Counted from the first letter of the stretch, positions 8,540 to 17,612 are shown. The stretch: 47,730 nt of DNA from Candidatus Rokubacteria bacterium 13_1_40CM_69_27 (GCA_001917535.1 MNEF01000001.1:1-47730); one strand, 5' to 3'. Program-made: numbers and translations. Notes: generated from the sequence alone by a model not told the origin.

Positions 8540-8965
8540 GTGTTCGCCGATCAGTTCGGGTTCACCCTGATCGAGCTGCTGGTGGTCATCATCATCCTGG
8601 GCTTGCTGGTGGGCCTGGTGGGACCGCGGCTCTTCGGGCGCGTGGGGCAGTCCAAAACGGCCGCGGCGCGGGCGCAGATCGAGCTCCTCGGCGCGGCACT
8701 GGACCAGTACCGCCTCGACGTGGGGCGCTATCCCGACACGGGCCAGGGCCTCGACATGCTGATGCGGAACCCGGGCACCCCTAACTGGAGCGGCCCCTAC
8801 CTCAAGAGGGATGTGCCGAAGGACCCCTGGGGCAACGCCTACAAGTACCGTTGCTGCCCGGGACAGCACGGTGATTACGACCTCTGGTCCGAAGGCGCCG
8901 ACGGCGCCCCCGGCGGCGAAGGGGAGAACGCCGACGTGACGTCATGGGACAGCGGGTCGAAATAG
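8540..8965 (+). CDS. gspG: Major pseudopilin GspG
   Basis: Main subunit of the T2SS pseudopilus. With the GTG start at 8540 it has 141 residues: a short leader, a prepilin cleavage site G/FTLIELLVV with Glu5, a hydrophobic helix, then the GspG-specific C-terminal calcium region (YDLWSEGADGAPGG...GENADVTSWD). Start choice is uncertain. The frame stays open back to an ATG at 8336 that overlaps the gspF stop, which would add 68 residues with several Cys and Arg. Pseudopilin leaders are normally short, so I favour the GTG although no strong ribosome site precedes it. The 200-bp gap before it is unusual in this otherwise gapless operon. Confidence 0.93.
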   Translation: MFADQFGFTLIELLVVIIILGLLVGLVGPRLFGRVGQSKTAAARAQIELLGAALDQYRLDVGRYPDTGQGLDMLMRNPGTPNWSGPYLKRDVPKDPWGNAYKYRCCPGQHGDYDLWSEGADGAPGGEGENADVTSWDSGSK

Positions 8966-9390
8966 ACGAGCGCGGGTTCACCCTCCTCGAGCTGCTGGTC
9001 ACCCTGCTGGTCCTCGCCGTCGTCCTGAGTCTGGCCGGGCCTACGATCGGGCGCAGCGTGGAGGGGGTGCGGACGCGCGCCGAGGTGGCGCGCTTTGCGG
9101 CCATGCTCCGCCACACCCGGGAGCAGGCGATTACCACACGACGCCCCCACTCCCTGCTGGTGGACCCGCCCGGGCACCGGGTGATGATCATGAGCGACGA
9201 CGAAGTGCGCGAGACGCGCGCGCTGCCCGAGCACCTCGCGGTCGAGGCGGAGCCGCCGCCAGCGCTCACCGTCCGCTTCGAGCCGTACGGCGTCTCCAAC
9301 GGCGGCACTTTCTGGCTGACGGCGGGCGCCATCCGCTATCGGGTCACGGTCGATCCCCTCACCGGCCGCGTCCGCACGGAGCGGCTGTGA
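8944..9390 (+). CDS. gspH: Minor pseudopilin GspH
   Basis: 148 residues with a prepilin peptidase site RG/FTLLELLVTLLVLAVV and Glu5, followed by a GspH-type globular domain (TRAEVARFAAMLRHTREQAITTRR block, then a beta-rich end YRVTVDPLTGRVR). Minor pseudopilins build the pseudopilus or its tip complex. The start overlaps the end of gspG by 22 nt and the stop overlaps gspI (GTGA), indicating translational coupling. Confidence 0.9.
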   Translation: MGQRVEIDERGFTLLELLVTLLVLAVVLSLAGPTIGRSVEGVRTRAEVARFAAMLRHTREQAITTRRPHSLLVDPPGHRVMIMSDDEVRETRALPEHLAVEAEPPPALTVRFEPYGVSNGGTFWLTAGAIRYRVTVDPLTGRVRTERL

Positions 9391-9842
9391 CCGCCGGCGG
9401 TCCGCGGCCGGCCCGGAACGCTCGCGGGGACTCGGGGTTCACGCTGCTCGAAGTCCTGGTCGCGCTCGCGATCCTGGGCCTGGCGGTGGTGACGACGATC
9501 CAGGCCTTCGCGCAGGGGCTGCGCCTGCTCAAGCTCTCCGGGGATCACCAGCAGGCGATGCTCCTGGCCGATCTGAAGGTGCGGGAGGTCGTCACGCCGG
9601 AGGAGGGGCGTGAGGAGCATGAGGAAGGCCGCTTCCGCTGGGAGCGAACGACGAAGCTCGTCCCGGCACCGGAGCTGACGCCATTGGCCGGGCCGCCCCG
9701 ATGGTACATCTACGAGATCGTGGTACGGGTTTCGTGGGACGAGCGGCGCCAGGTCGAGATCACGACGCGCCGCACGGTCCCGGCCCAGCCGCCGCCGTCG
9801 GTCCCGCCGGGGCGGCCCACCCTGAGTCCGGGAACGCGCTGA
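9387..9842 (+). CDS. gspI: Minor pseudopilin GspI
   Basis: 151 residues with GTG start overlapping the gspH stop. Prepilin site SG/FTLLEVLVALAILGLAVV, then a short soluble domain with the ERTT...YEIVVRVSWDERRQVEITTRR pattern, characteristic of GspI. The C-terminal ~20 residues are Pro-rich. In known systems GspI, GspJ and GspK form the pseudopilus tip. The stop overlaps the gspJ ATG (TGATG). Confidence 0.9.
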   Translation: MTAGGPRPARNARGDSGFTLLEVLVALAILGLAVVTTIQAFAQGLRLLKLSGDHQQAMLLADLKVREVVTPEEGREEHEEGRFRWERTTKLVPAPELTPLAGPPRWYIYEIVVRVSWDERRQVEITTRRTVPAQPPPSVPPGRPTLSPGTR

Positions 9843-10456
9843 TGCGCCGTCGCGGCGAGCGCGGATTCACCCTCCTCGAGCTCATCATCGCGCTGGCGAT
9901 CGTCGGCGCCCTGCTGGCGGTCGCCTTCGGCGGCCTGCGGGTGGCGCTCGCCGCCTGGACCCAGGGCGAAGACCGGGCCGAGGCCCATCAGCATCTGCGC
10001 AGTATCGCGCTGATCCTGAGCCGCGCGCTGGCGGGGGCCTACCCCTACCGCGCGGCCGCGGAGCTGGCGCCCACCCCCGTCATCCTCTTCCGGGGCGCCG
10101 AGGATCGCATCGAGCTGGTCACGCAGGCCCCGCCGTTCCCGTTCGCGATCCCCGTCGCATTCACCGCGGTCGTGATCGCGCTCGAGACCGACCAGGGCCC
10201 CGCGCTGGTCGTGCGCCAGCGCGTCCTACCCAATCGCGATCCCTTCATCCAGGCCACGGTCACGCTGCACGACCCCGGCATCCAGACCCTCGAGTTCCGC
10301 TACCTGAATGCGAGCGGCGCCTGGCAACCGACGTGGGATGCCGAAGCCGAGCAGGGGCTCCCGCGGGCGGTGCAGGTCACGGTGGCGACGACGCGGGGAG
10401 GCCGGACCGAGGCGCTGCCGCCCCTGACGGTCGTGCTCCGCACGGGGACGCTATGA
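9842..10456 (+). CDS. gspJ: Minor pseudopilin GspJ
   Basis: 204 residues from the ATG that overlaps the gspI stop. Leader MRRRGERG followed by FTLLELIIALAIVGALL with Glu5. The soluble domain carries the GspJ-like segment TLEFRYLNASGAWQPTW near the end. The tip subunit binds GspI and GspK in characterised systems. The stop overlaps the gspK ATG (ATGA). Confidence 0.9.
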   Translation: MRRRGERGFTLLELIIALAIVGALLAVAFGGLRVALAAWTQGEDRAEAHQHLRSIALILSRALAGAYPYRAAAELAPTPVILFRGAEDRIELVTQAPPFPFAIPVAFTAVVIALETDQGPALVVRQRVLPNRDPFIQATVTLHDPGIQTLEFRYLNASGAWQPTWDAEAEQGLPRAVQVTVATTRGGRTEALPPLTVVLRTGTL

Positions 10457-11391
10457 AACCCGCCGCGGGCGCGAGGGAGCGCGGCTTCGCGCTGGTCGCC
10501 GTGCTCCTGGTGCTGTCGCTCCTCGGCATCGTTGGCGCCGAGTTCGCGTACTCGATGCGCCTGGAGGCGAGCGCGGTCCGCGCCTGGAAGGACGGCATCA
10601 CCGCCGCCCATCTGGCCGAGGCGGCGGTCGAACAGGCGATACGCGAGATCGCCGCCGACGCCGCCTATGTGGCCGTGGCCGAGGACGGCGACCTGACGTT
10701 CTACACGCGGGAGCGCCTCGCGCTGCCGCGGTTACCGCGCAGCCGGGTATCCCTGGGTGGCGGCGAGTTCTCCTACCGGATCACGGACGAGGAGGCGCGG
10801 CTGAATCTCAATACCTCGCCGCCCGACCGGGTCGACCGTCTGCTGCTGGCTCTCGAGCTCACCAAGGCCGAGCGCGACGTCATCGTCGACTCGGTGCAGG
10901 ACTGGCTGGATCCCAACGAGGAGCATCGCGCGAACGGCGCCGAGAGCGACGACTATTATCTCAAGCTCCCCATCCCCCACCGGTCGCACAACGGCCCCAT
11001 GGAGTCGGTAGCCGAGTTGCTCCAGATCCGCGGCGTGACGCCGCGGATCTTCAATGGCGAGGGCGGTACGCCGGGCCTGGCCGACCTGGTCACCGTCAAG
11101 ACGCCGGGCCAGATCAACATCAACACCGCCAGCGGGCCGCTGCTGCGTGCCCTCGGCCTGTCCGACGCCGAGATTTCCGACATCAGCCAGGGGCGCCGCG
11201 ACGGCCCCTACCCCACGGTGCCGGGACGCTTCGCGGGCCGCGGCCTGGCCACCACCACGCGGACGTTCCGGATCGAGGCGCAGGGCCTGGTCGACGGCCA
11301 GGTGCGCGCCCGCCTCACCGCCATCATCCAGAAGCGCGCCGACGCCACCACCGCGTCGGTGGTGGTCCTCGAGTGGTCAGGGGTCCACTGA
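10453..11391 (+). CDS. gspK: Minor pseudopilin GspK
   Basis: 312 residues. The leader ends ARERG/FALVAVLLVL and lacks Glu5, as is normal for GspK, the subunit that caps the pseudopilus. A helical insert domain typical of GspK follows, with YRITDEEARLNLNT, VQDWLDPNEEHRANGAESDDYY and the SAM-like helix-hairpin block GQININTASGPLLRALGLSD. The ATG overlaps the gspJ stop. Unlike the other junctions in the operon, a 102-bp gap with two hairpins follows before gspL. Confidence 0.93.
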   Translation: MKPAAGARERGFALVAVLLVLSLLGIVGAEFAYSMRLEASAVRAWKDGITAAHLAEAAVEQAIREIAADAAYVAVAEDGDLTFYTRERLALPRLPRSRVSLGGGEFSYRITDEEARLNLNTSPPDRVDRLLLALELTKAERDVIVDSVQDWLDPNEEHRANGAESDDYYLKLPIPHRSHNGPMESVAELLQIRGVTPRIFNGEGGTPGLADLVTVKTPGQININTASGPLLRALGLSDAEISDISQGRRDGPYPTVPGRFAGRGLATTTRTFRIEAQGLVDGQVRARLTAIIQKRADATTASVVVLEWSGVH

Positions 11392-11442
11392 TTCGGCCAG
11401 CCCTTCACAGCCGAATTCTGCAAGCGCAACAAGGCGTTGCGC
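11391..11442 (+). other. Two hairpins in the gspK-gspL gap
   Basis: ATTCGGC (11391-11397) pairs with GCCGAAT (11410-11416). GCGCAAC (11424-11430) pairs with GTTGCGC (11436-11442) around a 5-nt loop. They fill the only sizeable gap between T2SS genes apart from the gspF-gspG gap. No U-run follows, so partial termination or an mRNA-processing site is a guess. Confidence 0.45.
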
Positions 11443-11493
11443 ATGACTCGCCATTCGGCGTAATCTCTGGGCGGGAAGCGTAAGCTTGGCCCA

Positions 11494-13032
11494 GTGATAC
11501 TCGATCCCACCAGACTCGCGATTTTTCTGCTCAGCGACCGCCTCGTCGCCGTGGCGATTCAGAGGCGTCGGGTCGAAGCCTTCGTGATCGACGCCGAGAA
11601 TGCCGCGGCGGCGCTCAGGGCGGAGCTCGACCAGCGCCGGCTGGCGTCCCGCACAGTGGCCATCGGACTGCCGCGGGCCTCGGTCACCGTCAAGCCGATC
11701 GAGCTGCCGTCAGTAGGCGGCGAGCTCCAGGACATGGTCAAGTTCGAGCTGGAGCGGCACCTGCCGTCGGGTGGTGACGACTCCTCCTTCGACTACCTGC
11801 CCCTGCCCCCCGAGAGTGACGGCGGGCCCGCGCCGGCGGCGCAGCAGGTGCTGATCGCCGCCGCCGACCGGCGGGTCATCGACGGGGCGCTCCGCATCGC
11901 CGAGGACGCCAAGCTCCGGCCGATCTCGATCACCGTCGCCTCGCACAACCTCACTGCGCTCGTCCCGCGTCAGCGCCGCGGCAAGATCGTCTGGGTCCAT
12001 CGAGTCGGCGACGGGGTGGACCTGCTCTTTCTCTCGGGCCCGACGCTGGTCCTCAGTCGCACCCTTCCCGAGGCCGACCACTCCGTCGTCGCCGACGCGA
12101 TCAGGCGCAGCTTCGCCCTCACCCACTGGCGCGGCTGCGACGCGATCTGGATCTCCGGTGATGCCGCGGCCGACGGGCCGGGCGCCCTCGCCGATCTGGG
12201 AGCGCCCGTCACCGAGCCTCCCTTCACGGCATCAGCGCGCCAGCGGCTGGCGGCGATCACCGAGACGCCGCGCGGCGTGTTCGACCTGGCGCTCGCCGTC
12301 GCCTCGGCCGGTCGCGTCCGGCCTCTGGAGCTGCTCCCTCCCGCGCTGCGACCCAGGCATCTCACCCGCCCCCAGATGATCACGGTCGGGGTGCTGGCGG
12401 CGACGCTCCTGCTGGGCCTGGGCGCGCTCCTGGTCCCCGGCTACCAGAACAGCCGACATCTGGCCGACCTCAACGCGCGGATCGCGCGGCTCGACCCCGA
12501 GGTCCGCGCCGCGGAGAAGGTGGTGCAGGAACTGGACCGCAAGAGGCGTCTGCTGGCGACGATCCAGTCGATCGAATCCACCAGCATCCGGCCGCTGCCG
12601 GTCCTCCGCGAGCTCACCGAGCTGCTGCCGACCGACGCCTGGTTGACGATGCTCGCGCTCGACACGAAGGGCGTGGAGCTCACCGGGCAGGCGGGCGCGG
12701 CCGCCGCGCTCATCCCGCTGCTGGAAAACTCCCCGCGCTTCGAGCGGGTTGAGTTCTCTTCGCCGGTGACGCGCGGGCGCGACCGCGAACAGTTCAGGAT
12801 CCGGGCCGCCTGGGAGGCCGCACCCACCGCCACGGTCGCCGGCGCCCCGGCCACTGCGACCCCACCAACCGGCCGGCCGCCGACGATCCCGCCGCTGCCG
12901 GCGCAGCGCTCCGGCCCGCCGACGGTCGGCGCGCCCACCGAGCCTCCGCAGGCCCCGCTGCCCGAGGGGCTTCCCATGCAGCCGCGCCGGCCGGTCTCCC
13001 CCCGGACGATTCCCGGATCGGGGGCCAGATGA
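11494..13032 (+). CDS. gspL: T2SS assembly protein GspL, PilM/PilN-like fusion
   Basis: Inner-membrane assembly protein that recruits GspE. 512 residues from a GTG start. Residues 1-~285 form an actin-like PilM/GspL cytoplasmic domain (AIGLPRASVTVKPIELP, DMVKFELERHLP). A membrane span lies at ~291-313. Residues ~320-440 form a PilN-like coiled-coil plus ferredoxin-like periplasmic domain (LPVLRELTELLPTDAWLTMLALD). The last ~70 residues are a Pro-rich tail. The layout resembles a PilM-PilN fusion more than Vibrio GspL; the locus context supports GspL. The stop overlaps gspM (ATGA). Confidence 0.85.
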   Translation: MILDPTRLAIFLLSDRLVAVAIQRRRVEAFVIDAENAAAALRAELDQRRLASRTVAIGLPRASVTVKPIELPSVGGELQDMVKFELERHLPSGGDDSSFDYLPLPPESDGGPAPAAQQVLIAAADRRVIDGALRIAEDAKLRPISITVASHNLTALVPRQRRGKIVWVHRVGDGVDLLFLSGPTLVLSRTLPEADHSVVADAIRRSFALTHWRGCDAIWISGDAAADGPGALADLGAPVTEPPFTASARQRLAAITETPRGVFDLALAVASAGRVRPLELLPPALRPRHLTRPQMITVGVLAATLLLGLGALLVPGYQNSRHLADLNARIARLDPEVRAAEKVVQELDRKRRLLATIQSIESTSIRPLPVLRELTELLPTDAWLTMLALDTKGVELTGQAGAAAALIPLLENSPRFERVEFSSPVTRGRDREQFRIRAAWEAAPTATVAGAPATATPPTGRPPTIPPLPAQRSGPPTVGAPTEPPQAPLPEGLPMQPRRPVSPRTIPGSGAR

Positions 13033-13598
13033 TCGGCAACCTCTCTCGTCGCGAACGCGTCCTGATCACGCTGGGCGCCGTGACGGCGTTGCTCATCATC
13101 GGCTGGATAGGCCTCGTGCAGCCGATCCGAGAGCGGCAGCGCATCGCCGAGGAGCTGGCCCCGATCCGCGAGCAGGTGCTCGCGCGCCGGCAAGAGCTGG
13201 TCGCGCGCAGGGCCGCGATCGCCGCGGAGCTGGAGGCGACGAACGGGCGGCTCGACGCGCTGAGCGCGCGCTTTCTGCCCGGGGCCACGCCGGCCGTCGC
13301 CGCGTCCGAGCTCCAGAAGCTGGTCAAGGAGATGGCGGCGCAGGCGACGACCGAGGTCCGGAGCGAACGCATTCTGCCACCGGTCGAGCGCGCCGAGCTG
13401 CTCGAGATTCCCTTGGAGATCACGGTCTCGGGCGATATCCGCCAGCTCGTGGATCTCCTCGCTCGGCTGGACCGCGCGCCCAAGCTGCTGGCGGTGCAGG
13501 ACCTCAAGGTGCGGGTCGTCAACATCAGCCAGCCCAAGGACCTGCTGGCGACGCTGACGCTCTCCGGTTTCATCCTCCCCAGCAGCATCAGGACCTGA
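13029..13598 (+). CDS. gspM: T2SS protein GspM (PilO-like)
   Basis: 189 residues: short cytoplasmic N-terminus, one transmembrane helix (~13-33), coiled coil (~38-85, Glu/Arg/Ala-rich), then a ferredoxin-like periplasmic domain (LLEIPLEITVSGDIRQLVDLLARLDRAPKLLAV). That is the GspM type II/PilO architecture. In known systems it binds GspL and forms part of the inner-membrane platform. The ATG overlaps the gspL stop and the stop codon abuts the next ATG. Confidence 0.88.
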   Translation: MIGNLSRRERVLITLGAVTALLIIGWIGLVQPIRERQRIAEELAPIREQVLARRQELVARRAAIAAELEATNGRLDALSARFLPGATPAVAASELQKLVKEMAAQATTEVRSERILPPVERAELLEIPLEITVSGDIRQLVDLLARLDRAPKLLAVQDLKVRVVNISQPKDLLATLTLSGFILPSSIRT

Positions 13599-14312
13599 AT
13601 GCCCAAGCGGCTATTCATGCTGAACACACTGCTCGCGGCCATGGCCCTGCTGTTCGCGGCATACATCGTGCGGGAGTTGATCCGGCCCGCGCCCTCGTCG
13701 GCGCCGCTGCGGGCCCGCGCCGCGGCCCCCCTCGCGGCTTCCGCCGCGGCTCCCGCCACTCCGCCCGCGCCCGGCTCCCCGGCGATCATCGCCAGCCGAA
13801 ACCTCTTCAGCCCGACGCGGAGCGAGGCGCCGACGACGCCGGGCGGCCTCACCCAGGGACCCCTGGTGGCGAAGCCGAACCTCTACGGGGTGGTGCTCCA
13901 GGATGGCGCGCCGATTGCCTATCTCGAGGACCCCGTGACCAAGCGGGTCGCCGCCTATCGCGTCGGCGACACCGTAGCCGGTGGCAGGCTGACGAAGATC
14001 GCCGCCGATCACGTGATTCTCGCGCGGCCGGAGGGCGCCCTCGACGTCCGCCTGCACGATCCGGCGAGACCTCGGCCCACGCTCCCGATGGGGCCGGGGC
14101 AGGTCCAACCGGGCCCTCCGGGTGCTCCAACGCCTGCGCCGCCACCGCTGCCGGGCGTCATTCCACCGGTGGTGCCCTCACCAGCGCCACCTCAGCAGCA
14201 TGTACAACCGCTGGCGCCGGGCCAGGCCATCCAGCCGCCGCTGCCGCCGGCCCCGCCCCGTCGACCACTGCCGCCAATCTTGCGGCGTCCTCCCGATGCT
14301 TCGACCCAATAG
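13599..14312 (+). CDS. gspC: T2SS GspC-like protein (HR domain)
   Basis: 237 residues. An N-terminal transmembrane helix (~7-27) is followed by an Ala/Pro-rich linker, then the GspC homology region (ASRNLFSPTRSE, PNLYGVVLQDGAPIAYLEDP, YRVGDTVAGGRLTKI) that in known systems binds the N0 domain of the secretin. The C-terminal ~75 residues are Pro-rich with no PDZ domain. It precedes and overlaps gspD by 17 nt. A second, differently built GspC is encoded at 31598-32605. Confidence 0.82.
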   Translation: MPKRLFMLNTLLAAMALLFAAYIVRELIRPAPSSAPLRARAAAPLAASAAAPATPPAPGSPAIIASRNLFSPTRSEAPTTPGGLTQGPLVAKPNLYGVVLQDGAPIAYLEDPVTKRVAAYRVGDTVAGGRLTKIAADHVILARPEGALDVRLHDPARPRPTLPMGPGQVQPGPPGAPTPAPPPLPGVIPPVVPSPAPPQQHVQPLAPGQAIQPPLPPAPPRRPLPPILRRPPDASTQ

Positions 14313-16671
14313 CGTCGGCGCCGTCGCCGTCATGATCGTGCTGGCGCCCTGGCTCGGCTCCTGCGCCGCCCCGAAGCCGCGGCCGGCGCCCGCGGCGCAG
14401 CCTATCCCCCCGCCACCCCAGGTGACGCCGCCCCTAGCGCCCGCGGCGGGGACGGCGCCGCCGCCTTCGATCGGGCCGCGACCGGAAACGGGGCAGGAGC
14501 CGGTGACTGCCCAGCCTCCGTCCCGTCCACCGACGCCGCCGCCACCGACGGCACCGCCGGTGCCGCCCGGTCAGCGCGGCCGGTTCGTGGTCCTGAACTT
14601 CGACAACGCCGACATCGAGACGGTGGTCCACGCGGCCAGCGAGATCCTGGGCTTCAACTATGTCCTGGCCCCCGACGTGCGAGGCAAGGTGACGGTGCAG
14701 ACGTCCGGCCGGATCCCCCAGGAGGACGTGTTCGGCGTCCTGCTCGCGGTCCTCGAGGTCCACGGCTTCACCGCCGTGAAGTCCGGGAGCCTCTACAAGA
14801 TCGTCCGCATCGAGGGCGCGCGGGAACGGGCGGTGCCGACGATCATCGGGTCCGATCCCGATCCCAATCGCACGAGCGACGAGGTCATCACGCAGATCGT
14901 CCCGGTGCGCTATTCGTCGGTGACGGACCTGGGCACCCTGCTGCGCCCGCTGATCTCCAGCCGCGGTACCCTGATCGCGCACCGCGAGACCAACATCCTG
15001 ATCATCACCGACGCCGCCTCCAACGTTCGCCGACTGCTCGACATTATCCGGCTCGTCGACGTGGAGGTGGCTCTGGACGAGCTGCAGATCGTCCCCATCC
15101 GGTTCGCCGACGCCAACGACCTGGCGACGATCCTCAACCAGCTCTTCGCCAGCGGTCGCATCCGCCGCGCCGCCCCCTCGGCCCCCGGCGCCCCGGCCGC
15201 TCCACCGCCCACGGCGCCCGGAACGCTCCAGCCGCCGACCGGTCCGGCGCCGCGGACGCCCGGCGAGACGGTGGGGAGCGAACGCGCGCCCCTCATCGTG
15301 GCCGAGCGCCGCTCCAACTCCCTCATCATCCACGCCCGCAAACTCGAGCTGGAGATGATCCGTAAGCTGATCAACCAGCTCGACATCAACATCTACGGCG
15401 GCCGCCGGGTGTTCATCTACTACGCGGAGAGCGCCAAGGCCAAGGACCTGGCCGCCACCCTGAACGCGATCTACGGCGTGCAGGCCCAGCCGACGACGAC
15501 CGGGCCGACACCGACGCCCTCGACGCCGCGCCGACCCGGGGAGGCCGCGCCGTATACGCCGCCCCCGCCGCCGCCACCGTCCGCCGCGCCGGGCGCGCCG
15601 CCCGGCGGCCCAGTGGCGCCCATCGGCGAGCTCGGACTCATCGAGGGCCAGATCCGCTTCATCCCGGACGAGACCACCAACTCGGTCATCGTCACCACCT
15701 TCCCGCGGAACTGGCCCGAGATCGAGGCCACCATCAAGCAGCTCGACCGCCAACCGCGCCAGGTGTTGATCGAGGTTCTCGTGGCGGAGATCACGCTCAC
15801 CGACGATCTCCGCCTCGGCATCGACTGGGCCCTCAAGGCCGGCTCCTACCGGGTGGCCCAGTCCGCCATCTCGCCGCCGACCATCGCGTCGCCCAGCCGC
15901 GAGCTGCCGTCCCCCACGGTGCCGCTCGCGCTGCCGGCGGGGGGCCTCACCACCTTCGCCTTCCAGTCGGACCGGTTCTTCGCGATGCTCAACGCCCTCG
16001 CCTCTCTGAACCGCATCAACGTGCTCTCGAACCCGCACGTGATGACCTCGGAGAACAAGAAGGCGGTCATCAACGTCTCGAACTCGATCCCGATCGTCAC
16101 CAGCCAGCAGGTCCCGATCGGCGGAACGACGACGCCCACGGCGACGGCCACGACCTCGGTCATCGGCACCCAGACCGTCGAGTACCGCGACGCCGGCGTC
16201 ATCCTGACGGTGACGCCCCGGATCGGCGAGCGCGGGACCGTGGCCCTCGACGTCAAACAAGAGGTGAATGACATCGGTGCCTCGGAGCCACCCACCGGCT
16301 CCAAGCGGATCATCAAGCGCGAGGCGGAGACCTCCGTGGTGCTGATGAACAATCAGACGCTCGTGCTCGGCGGGCTGATTCGAGACAAGCTCACGATCGA
16401 AGACACAGGGATCCCATTTCTCAAGAACATCCCGATCCTCGGGTATCTCTTCAGCGCTAAGGTCCGGACCGTCGAAAAGACCGAGCTGCTGATTCTCATC
16501 ACGCCGCGCGTGATCGGCACGGCGCTCGACGCCGCCCGGATCACGGAAGAGATGCGGCGGGCGACGCCAGAGGTGGAAGAGACGATCCGGCGGTCGCCGC
16601 GCCAGCCCACGCCCCTCCCCCCGCCGGTGCAGGTGCCGCCGCCTCCGGAGCCCGCGCCCTCGGTGCCGTAG
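14296..16671 (+). CDS. gspD: T2SS outer-membrane secretin GspD, lipoprotein form
   Basis: Forms the multimeric outer-membrane pore. 791 residues from the ATG at 14296, which is chosen because it gives a lipoprotein signal peptide with lipobox LGSC (Cys23). A Pro-rich linker (~25-90) is followed by N0/N1-N2-N3 domains (FDNADIETVVHAASEILGF; IVPIRFADANDLATILNQLF; ERRSNSLIIHA). A long Pro-rich insert lies in N3 (~410-440). The secretin core carries VLIEVLVAEITL, NVLSNPHVMTSENKKA and the VVLMNNQTLVLGGL...NIPILGYLF signature. The lipidated N-terminus may let GspD reach the outer membrane without a separate pilotin. Confidence 0.95.
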   Translation: MLRPNSVGAVAVMIVLAPWLGSCAAPKPRPAPAAQPIPPPPQVTPPLAPAAGTAPPPSIGPRPETGQEPVTAQPPSRPPTPPPPTAPPVPPGQRGRFVVLNFDNADIETVVHAASEILGFNYVLAPDVRGKVTVQTSGRIPQEDVFGVLLAVLEVHGFTAVKSGSLYKIVRIEGARERAVPTIIGSDPDPNRTSDEVITQIVPVRYSSVTDLGTLLRPLISSRGTLIAHRETNILIITDAASNVRRLLDIIRLVDVEVALDELQIVPIRFADANDLATILNQLFASGRIRRAAPSAPGAPAAPPPTAPGTLQPPTGPAPRTPGETVGSERAPLIVAERRSNSLIIHARKLELEMIRKLINQLDINIYGGRRVFIYYAESAKAKDLAATLNAIYGVQAQPTTTGPTPTPSTPRRPGEAAPYTPPPPPPPSAAPGAPPGGPVAPIGELGLIEGQIRFIPDETTNSVIVTTFPRNWPEIEATIKQLDRQPRQVLIEVLVAEITLTDDLRLGIDWALKAGSYRVAQSAISPPTIASPSRELPSPTVPLALPAGGLTTFAFQSDRFFAMLNALASLNRINVLSNPHVMTSENKKAVINVSNSIPIVTSQQVPIGGTTTPTATATTSVIGTQTVEYRDAGVILTVTPRIGERGTVALDVKQEVNDIGASEPPTGSKRIIKREAETSVVLMNNQTLVLGGLIRDKLTIEDTGIPFLKNIPILGYLFSAKVRTVEKTELLILITPRVIGTALDAARITEEMRRATPEVEETIRRSPRQPTPLPPPVQVPPPPEPAPSVP

Positions 16672-16801
16672 CCGCCTCCGGGAACGGTCCGGCCCCGCCA
16701 GCCTGCTTCTGGGAACGCTCTCGGTCTTACGGCGTGACGGAGACCGGCTGGCACCGGCCGTTGGCGTCAGTGGACGAGGGGGGCCGACAGCCTGCGGGCC
16801 G

Positions 16802-17557
16802 TCAGTCCGAGTCCGGGACGGGCGCGACCTGAAGCGTGTAAATCGCGAGCTGGAGTCTGCTGGCCAGGTTCAGCTTTCGAAAGATGCTGGTCATATGGGC
16901 TTTGACCGTCTTCTCGACGATGGACAGGCTCTCGGCGACCTCTCGGTTGGTGGAGCCCCGGGCCACGAGGCCGCTGATCTGCCGCTCCCGGAGGGTCAGC
17001 TTCCGGTAGAGCTCACGGCCTTTCCCCCCGCGCTTGCGCTCGAGCGCCGTGAGCTCTTCGACCAGCCGATTGATGACGCGCCGCCGCACCCAGAACTCGC
17101 CCTTCTCAACCAGGTGAATCGCCTTGAGGAGCAGCCGAGGATCCGTCGTCCGCGAGCAGTACCCCTTGGCGCCCTCCTTCAAGGCTCCGACGGCCGCCGA
17201 GTCATCGGGCGAGCGGACCAGGAGTACCGTCCTGGTGGATGGGCTCAGCGCGTGGATCGACCGGAGGCTCCCGGGTCGGTGGAAGCCCGGCATCGGGAAA
17301 TCGAGGAGAAGAATCGCCGGGTTGAGCTGGTCCAGCGCCCGTTCGACCTCCCCCCGGTCCCGGGCTTCGTGAATCGGGGTTACACTCGGCTCTCGCCCGA
17401 GCCCTCGAAGCAGGCGGCGGCGTAGCGCGGCGTCCGACCCGGCGACCAGGACGCACGCCTTGCCCCGACCATGTTCGGGAAGGTGACAATCGAGCGGGCT
17501 TCGGGTCTGAAGGTCCACGGCTCCTCGACTTTCCAACGGGCAGGGAGCAATAGTCAT
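16802..17557 (-). CDS. LuxR/NarL-type response regulator
   Basis: 251 residues: an N-terminal extension of ~33 residues, a receiver domain (~34-150) with phospho-acceptor Asp86 (ILLLDFPMPG), and a C-terminal LuxR HTH (~185-245, LTLRERQISGLVARGSTNREVAESL...TVKAHMTSIFRKL). The receiver is atypical: only one acidic residue (Asp42) is visible in the acidic pocket and the usual Lys after GxKGY reads Arg (GYCSRT). No histidine kinase is nearby. It converges on the T2SS operon, so control of secretion is only a positional guess. The true start may be downstream of the annotated ATG because the extension lacks family features. Confidence 0.85.
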   Translation of the reverse strand: MTIAPCPLESRGAVDLQTRSPLDCHLPEHGRGKACVLVAGSDAALRRRLLRGLGREPSVTPIHEARDRGEVERALDQLNPAILLLDFPMPGFHRPGSLRSIHALSPSTRTVLLVRSPDDSAAVGALKEGAKGYCSRTTDPRLLLKAIHLVEKGEFWVRRRVINRLVEELTALERKRGGKGRELYRKLTLRERQISGLVARGSTNREVAESLSIVEKTVKAHMTSIFRKLNLASRLQLAIYTLQVAPVPDSD

Positions 17558-17612
17558 TCCAAAGTGATGTCCGCGATTTCTCGCACTTTTCTCCCGTCCT
17601 GCGCTTCCTTCT

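Noticed and set aside
14434-16260. 608-codon open frame antisense to gspD
   Set aside because: High GC leaves long frames open opposite real genes; it is His/Arg/Asp-rich without domains and gspD is unequivocal.
5413-16671. Type IV pilus operon instead of T2SS
   Set aside because: PilB/PilM/PilN/PilO-like traits are present, but GspG with its calcium motif, GspH-I-J-K and GspD define a T2SS, and GspA/B support it.
16749-16770. Sigma-54 site near TGGCACCGGCCGTTGG
   Set aside because: The spacing is one base too long and the GC element is absent; it also lies in a convergent gap.
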